Source: Verrucomicrobia bacterium Tous-C9LFEB (lineage in GTDB: Bacteria > Verrucomicrobiota > Verrucomicrobiia > Methylacidiphilales > UBA1321). From it: a stretch of DNA of 64,000 bases. The stretch spans positions 124,001 to 188,000 of the forward strand of contig NEUU01000001.1 in NCBI GenBank assembly GCA_002304345.1, written 5' to 3'. The position numbers and the translations under genes are program-made. The notes beneath the pieces are model-generated. The model ran no database searches and was not told the origin of the DNA. It saw nothing but the letters and a program-made list of their open reading frames with translations. Below, piece after piece: positions 59,828 to 64,000 of the stretch (position 1 is its first letter; every line of letters starts with the position of its first letter).

Positions 59828-62800
59828 TTAGGATAAGGCTTCGTTCAAGGCGGCAATTTGTTCGACGGACATGCTGGCGAGCTGGGTGCTGGTAAGAGCG
59901 CCGATTTGGGTCCCATTGAGCGCCATCAACACGGTGGTGGTGAGCGATGCGACCGTGCTCGTACTCAGCGCATTCATGGTCGTGGTGGTGATTTCGCTGA
60001 GGCGACCGGCAATGGCGAGATAGTCGAGTTGCGCGCTGGCGAGATTGCCCAGCTCCGAAGGCGTCATCGCTCCGACCTGCCAACTGCTGATCGCGCCAAG
60101 CTGTGTCGCGGTGAGGCCGGTGAGTTGCGTGGCAGTGAGGCTCGCGATCTGAGTTGCGTTCAAACTGGAAATTTGCGTGGTGGCCAGCGCTGCAAATTGT
60201 TCGGAACTGAGCGCCCGTATCTGCGAGCGCACAAGTCCGCTGATCTGTGTTTCGTCGAGATCCGCAATCTGGGTGGGCGTTAACGCGCCAATCTGTGTCG
60301 TGGTGAGGCCCGCGATTTGCGTTGGTGTCAGAGCCGCTAATTGGGTTTCGGCCAAGGCGGTTATTTCGGTCGCGCTCAGACCCGTGATGCCGGTCGCCGA
60401 AAGTGAGGCGATTTGCGCGGAGGTTAACGTTTCGAGCTGGTTGGCGGTGAGTGCGGTGACTTGGGTTTGAGTCAGACCACTGATTTCGGTGGTGCTTAGG
60501 AGCGTAATCTGCGTGGTGGTCAAGCCTGTGACTTGCGCCGCAGTCAGTCCGGTAACACCCGTGACCGAGAGGCTGCTGAACTGGGTGCTGGTCAACGCGG
60601 AGAACTGTTCCGTGGTGAGTCCCGAAATTGCAGAAGAGGTCAGGGCACCGATTTCGCTCACCGTCAGGGCGACCAGTTGAGTCGTGTTCAGAGCGCGTAT
60701 CTGTGACGGGGTCAGTCCACTGATACCGGTTGTGGAGAGAGAAGCGACCTGAGTTGTGGTCAAGGTTTCGATTTGCGATTGAGTGAGCGCGGCGATTTGC
60801 GTGGCGGTGAATCCACCCATTTCCGTCGTGGTCAACAGGCTGATTTGGGTCGTGGTGAGGCCGGCAATCTGGACTGCGGTGAGCGCTGCAATGCCCGTCG
60901 CGGAGAGTCGGCTGAATTGAGTCGTGGTGAACGCCTGGAGTTCTTCCGACGTCAGTCCGGCAATAGCCGTAGTCGAAAGAGCGGACATTTGCGTGGTGGT
61001 AAGCGCACCGAGTTGATCCTCCGAGAAGACGCCGATCTGGGAGGCGGTCAAACCTGCGATACCGGTATTGGAAAGCGAGGCGATTTGCGTGGTGCTGAGG
61101 GTTTGCAGTTGCACTGTATTCAGCGCCGCAACTCCGGTATCCGTGAAGCCCCGGATCTGACCGGCAGTCAGCGCGGCAATTTGCGTGGTGGAAATGGCGT
61201 CGATTTGAGTGGTGGTCAACGCGCCGACTTCCGTGGAGGTCAGAGAAGACAATTGCCGGCTGGTCAACGCGGCGAACTGGGTGGAGGTCAGTCCGGTCAC
61301 ACCCATCGTGGACAACGAGGCGATTTGCGTCGTGGTGAGTGCGGCAATCTGGGACTCTGTGAGCGTGCCGACTTCGGTGCTGGTCAGACCCTTGACCTGG
61401 GTCGTGGTGAGCGTGGCAAGCTGAGTGGTGGTGATGGCGGCCAACTGACTGGTGGAGAGAGCCCCAATTTGAGTGCTGGTCAGTCCGCGAATTTGTGTCG
61501 TGGTAAGCGCGGCAATTTGCATGGTCGCCAAGAGTCCCAATTGTGTCGTTGTCAGAGCCGCAAGCTGCACGTTGGTGAGCGCGGCAAGCTGGCTGGTGGG
61601 GAGGTTCAAAAATTGTTCGGCATTGAGTCCGCAAACGCCACGAGTAGACAGTGATGCAATTTGCGTGGTGGAGAGGGTGCTGAGTTGCGCTGTGCTTAGG
61701 GCCGATACCTGTGTGCTGCTCAATCCGCTGAGCTGCGTGGCGGTCAAGGCGTTCAACTGACTGGTGCCGAGGTAACCAAGTTGAGTGGTGGTCAACGCGC
61801 CGATTTCGGTCGAGGTCAAACTCTTGAGCCGCGTGGCGGTCAGCGCGGTGATGGCGGTGGAAGTAAGCCCGGTGATGCCTTGCGTAGAGAATGAGGCGAG
61901 TTGGGTTTCGCTCAAGGCCGCGAGTTGGGTCATGGTCAGGGCGGACACCTGTGTCGAGGTGAGTCCGCTCATTTCGGCGGCGGTTAACACGGAAATTTGC
62001 GTGTCGGTAAGTGCTCCAAGCTGAGTCGCAGCCAGGGCTCCGACTTGAGTGCTTGTCAAACTTGCAATCTGGGTGCTGGTGAGCTTGGAGATTTGACTGG
62101 CCGTGAGGTAATTCAATTGTGTTGTGCTGAGTGCGCGCAGTTCCGTGGCTGTAAGTTGATTGAGCTGTGTTGTCGGCAATTGCGAAAGTTGCGTGGCTGT
62201 GAGCGCGCTAATGGCGGTGGTGGAAATAGCGGCAATTTGGGTGGCATTGAGGCTGACAAGCTGAGTGGTGGCCAACGCAATGGCCTGAGTCTCGGTGAGT
62301 CCGCTCAGCTCGACGCTGGTCAGGGCTCCCAGTTGAGTTTGGGAGAGACTCTGGATTTGCGTCGTGGTGAGGGCACCAAACTGTGTGGCCGTAAAGGCAG
62401 CAAGTTGTCGCGTGGTGAGATCCGCAAGTTCGGCGACTGTCAATCCGGCAATGCCGGTTGTACTCAGCGCGGCAAGCTGTGTGGTGGTGATGGCCGCAAG
62501 CTGGGCCGTTCCAAGGGCTGCGATCTGCGTGCTCGCGAGACTCGCCATTTCGGTGGCAGTGAGAGAGGAGATTTGTGTGACGGTCAGGGCATTGATTTGG
62601 TCGGTTGTCAGAGCGGCCATGGCGGTGGTGCTGAAGTTGCGAATTTGCGTGGTAGTGAGAGTGGTGATCTGAGTGGCCGTAAACGCGGCAACTTGCGTGT
62701 CGCTGAGGCTGGCGATTTGCGTGGGACTCAATGCAGCGAGTTGCGTAGCCGTCAGCGCCGCTATTTCTGAAGTAGTGAATCCGTCGATACCGATGACAGA

Positions 62801-64000
62801 GAGCACGGAAATCTGATTTTCTGACATGGCCGCGAGTTGCGTGCTGGTCAGGGAGGCCACTTGATCATCCGTCATGCCGCTCATTTGCGTTGTCGTCAGG
62901 GAACTGATCTGCGTGGCAGTGAAAGAAGCGATCTGGGTTTCGGTGAGTTGGGAAAATTGCGCCGCCGTGAGGGAGGTCAACTGATCCGAGGTGAGCGCGG
63001 CCAGACTTGTGGTTGAAAGACTACTGACCGCTTGTGTGCTCAACGCGGAAATCTGCGTGGTGGTAAGTGAGGTGAGCTGTTTGATGTCGAGAGCAAGGAT
63101 CTGTGTGGTGCTAAGCGCGCCGATCTTGGTGGCATTGAGCGCGGAGAGTTGCGTGGTGGACAGCGTCGCTATTTCCACCGCAGTGAGACCGCTCAGTGCG
63201 TTTGTAGAGAGAGCTCCCACTTGATTCGAGGAGAGTGCAGCGAGTTGCGCGGTTGAGAGAATGGCCACTTGCGTGTCTCCGAGGCCGGTGATCTGCGTCG
63301 TGGTGAGGACGGCAAATTGCGTGGCATTCAAACCGCTCACTTGCACTGTCGACAGGGCGGCGATCTGGGAGGAAGTCAGCGCTGTCAGTTGCGTGGTGGT
63401 CAGGGCGGCGAGATCGGTGGTGGAGAGTCCGGCAATTCCCGTTGTCGTGAGCGCGGCGATTTGGGTTTCGGACAAGACCTGAAGATAAGTCGTGGCCAGC
63501 CCCGCAATCTGGGTGGAGGTGAGGTTGGCCAGCCCGGTGGTGGTGAACGCCGCGAACTGGGTGGTGCTGAGTTCGTTGAGCTGGGCGACCGTGAGATCGC
63601 CAATCTCGGTGCCAGTCAGGCTGCGTAATTGGGTGGTCGTGAGGCTTTGAATCTGAGTAGGAGTCAAGGCAACGATCTGACTGTAGCTGAGGCTGCGCAA
63701 GCCGGTTGTTGTCAGCGCCGCGATCTGACTCGTCGTCAGGAGCGTCACCCCCGTGGTGGTAAGGCCGCTGAGCGCAGTGATCGAAAGCGCCGCGATCTGG
63801 CTAGTCGATAGCGAGCCAAGTTGTGTGGCGGTCAACGTGGCTATTTGCGTATTGGTCAGGCCGCTGATCTCGGTCGTGGTCAGGGCCGCGAGCTGCGCGG
63901 TGCTCAGGGCTTCAATCAGCGTGGTGCTCAGAACGCCGACTTGAGTGGAGGTCAATCCGCTCAATCGCGTGGTCGATAAGCTGGCAAGCTCGGTTGTAGT
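59828..64000 (-). CDS. giant Ser/Thr-rich octapeptide-repeat protein, 5' end outside the window
   Basis: At least 1390 residues and still open at the window edge. It is built almost wholly of an 8-residue repeat, L-[ST]-x-T-Q-[IL]-x-[AG], about 170 units in strict phase, with occasional E, G or A at the Q position. The [ST]-x-x-[QE] followed by I-x-x-L is like a helix N-cap, so a solenoid of very short helices is possible; a beta-solenoid is the alternative. Only the last 80 residues break the phase (LSEITTTTMNALSTSTVASL), ending MSVEQIAALNEALS. There is no C-terminal anchor or sorting signal. Cys is almost absent. It shares an operon with a GT41 enzyme. Similar repeats in databases are usually labelled adhesin or hypothetical. 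Confidence 0.9.
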   Translation of the reverse strand, partial: TTTELASLSTTRLSGLTSTQVGVLSTTLIEALSTAQLAALTTTEISGLTNTQIATLTATQLGSLSTSQIAALSITALSGLTTTGVTLLTTSQIAALTTTGLRSLSYSQIVALTPTQIQSLTTTQLRSLTGTEIGDLTVAQLNELSTTQFAAFTTTGLANLTSTQIAGLATTYLQVLSETQIAALTTTGIAGLSTTDLAALTTTQLTALTSSQIAALSTVQVSGLNATQFAVLTTTQITGLGDTQVAILSTAQLAALSSNQVGALSTNALSGLTAVEIATLSTTQLSALNATKIGALSTTQILALDIKQLTSLTTTQISALSTQAVSSLSTTSLAALTSDQLTSLTAAQFSQLTETQIASFTATQISSLTTTQMSGMTDDQVASLTSTQLAAMSENQISVLSVIGIDGFTTSEIAALTATQLAALSPTQIASLSDTQVAAFTATQITTLTTTQIRNFSTTAMAALTTDQINALTVTQISSLTATEMASLASTQIAALGTAQLAAITTTQLAALSTTGIAGLTVAELADLTTRQLAAFTATQFGALTTTQIQSLSQTQLGALTSVELSGLTETQAIALATTQLVSLNATQIAAISTTAISALTATQLSQLPTTQLNQLTATELRALSTTQLNYLTASQISKLTSTQIASLTSTQVGALAATQLGALTDTQISVLTAAEMSGLTSTQVSALTMTQLAALSETQLASFSTQGITGLTSTAITALTATRLKSLTSTEIGALTTTQLGYLGTSQLNALTATQLSGLSSTQVSALSTAQLSTLSTTQIASLSTRGVCGLNAEQFLNLPTSQLAALTNVQLAALTTTQLGLLATMQIAALTTTQIRGLTSTQIGALSTSQLAAITTTQLATLTTTQVKGLTSTEVGTLTESQIAALTTTQIASLSTMGVTGLTSTQFAALTSRQLSSLTSTEVGALTTTQIDAISTTQIAALTAGQIRGFTDTGVAALNTVQLQTLSTTQIASLSNTGIAGLTASQIGVFSEDQLGALTTTQMSALSTTAIAGLTSEELQAFTTTQFSRLSATGIAALTAVQIAGLTTTQISLLTTTEMGGFTATQIAALTQSQIETLTTTQVASLSTTGISGLTPSQIRALNTTQLVALTVSEIGALTSSAISGLTTEQFSALTSTQFSSLSVTGVTGLTAAQVTGLTTTQITLLSTTEISGLTQTQVTALTANQLETLTSAQIASLSATGITGLSATEITALAETQLAALTPTQIAGLTTTQIGALTPTQIADLDETQISGLVRSQIRALSSEQFAALATTQISSLNATQIASLTATQLTGLTATQLGAISSWQVGAMTPSELGNLASAQLDYLAIAGRLSEITTTTMNALSTSTVASLTTTVLMALNGTQIGALTSTQLASMSVEQIAALNEALS
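59960..64000 (-). repeat. 24-bp coding repeat array with 168-bp higher-order period
   Basis: The DNA repeats every 24 bases (one octapeptide). Superimposed is a seven-octad (56-residue) period: octads of the form S-L-S-x-x-G-[IV]-x followed by GL recur at spacings of seven octads (SLSNTGIA, RLSATGIA, SLSTTGIS, SLSVTGVT, SLSATGIT) or fourteen (SLSTRGVC to SLSTMGVT), with two ten-octad spacings. Units differ from each other at synonymous and non-synonymous sites, so the array is old, not a recent expansion. Confidence 0.8.

Noticed and set aside
59828..63811. Many open frames on the plus strand and a 641-codon shifted frame (59709-61634, minus) across the octapeptide array
   Set aside because: A 24-base repeat lacks stops in several frames at once, so one open unit opens the whole array. 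The real frame is the one that keeps the octad consensus and ends just before the GT41 gene.
59828..64000. The periodic DNA as a CRISPR array or satellite
   Set aside because: The period is 24 bases with no alternating repeat/spacer structure, no cas genes are nearby, and the units code for a uniform octapeptide.

Overview
The window looks like chromosome of a free-living, GC-rich, Gram-negative heterotroph, most probably a member of the Verrucomicrobiota. This is inferred from the gene content: a PEP-CTERM protein, a pseudopilin with the H-X9-DG motif, an Mla-type lipid transport operon, an oligogalacturonate-lyase-like enzyme, many TTG/GTG starts with few Shine-Dalgarno sequences, and many small palindromic repeats. 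No rRNA or marker gene that would fix the taxonomy is present, and I found no tRNA, rRNA or CRISPR array.

Layout. 1-3.0 kb: the 5' part of metH (minus strand) diverges from a methyl-accepting chemotaxis protein. 3.4-11 kb: a minus-strand surface-glycan cluster with two GT-A/GT2 enzymes, a GT4 enzyme, a GT2::GT-D fusion, an AsnB-type amidotransferase and a small unknown protein, most joined by 4-base start/stop overlaps. 11-16.3 kb: an ion-transporter-superfamily permease, a huge Pro/Ala-rich tail-anchored protein, thioredoxin and a small exported NTF2-fold protein. 16.7-21.5 kb: a GAF-PP2C-HATPase regulator, mlaD, mlaF, mlaE and a STAS protein, all on the minus strand. 21.8-33.1 kb: single metabolic and signalling genes (a glycosyltransferase, bioA, a hybrid histidine kinase, a tandem-ABM membrane protein, a guanine-deaminase-like enzyme, a sugar isomerase, a CHASE2 cyclase, a zinc-ribbon coiled coil). 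33.3-38.5 kb: a tightly overlapped MoxR / DUF58 / transglutaminase / uracil-DNA glycosylase / membrane protein operon. 38.9-44.6 kb: a complete oligopeptide ABC importer. 45.1-48.9 kb: tyrS and a TMTC-like TPR membrane protein. 49.1-57.6 kb: a LacI-regulated, probably pectin-directed locus. 57.8-64.0 kb: a SPINDLY/OGT-type (GT41) glycosyltransferase immediately downstream of a giant Ser/Thr-rich octapeptide-repeat protein that runs off the window.

The strongest candidate for an undescribed system is the last pair. At least 1390 residues of an 8-residue repeat (consensus L-[ST]-x-T-Q-[IL]-x-x), itself organised in blocks of seven octads, lie nine bases upstream of a GT41 O-GlcNAc-transferase-like enzyme; the repeat protein is an obvious candidate acceptor. 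A second candidate is the Mla operon combined with partner-switching parts (STAS antagonist, PP2C phosphatase, anti-sigma-type ATPase domain). Third, the intergenic DNA carries several distinct families of palindromic repeats, some with compensatory stem changes, one a 163-bp MITE with a TAA target duplication, and several that touch or supply the stop codons of neighbouring genes.
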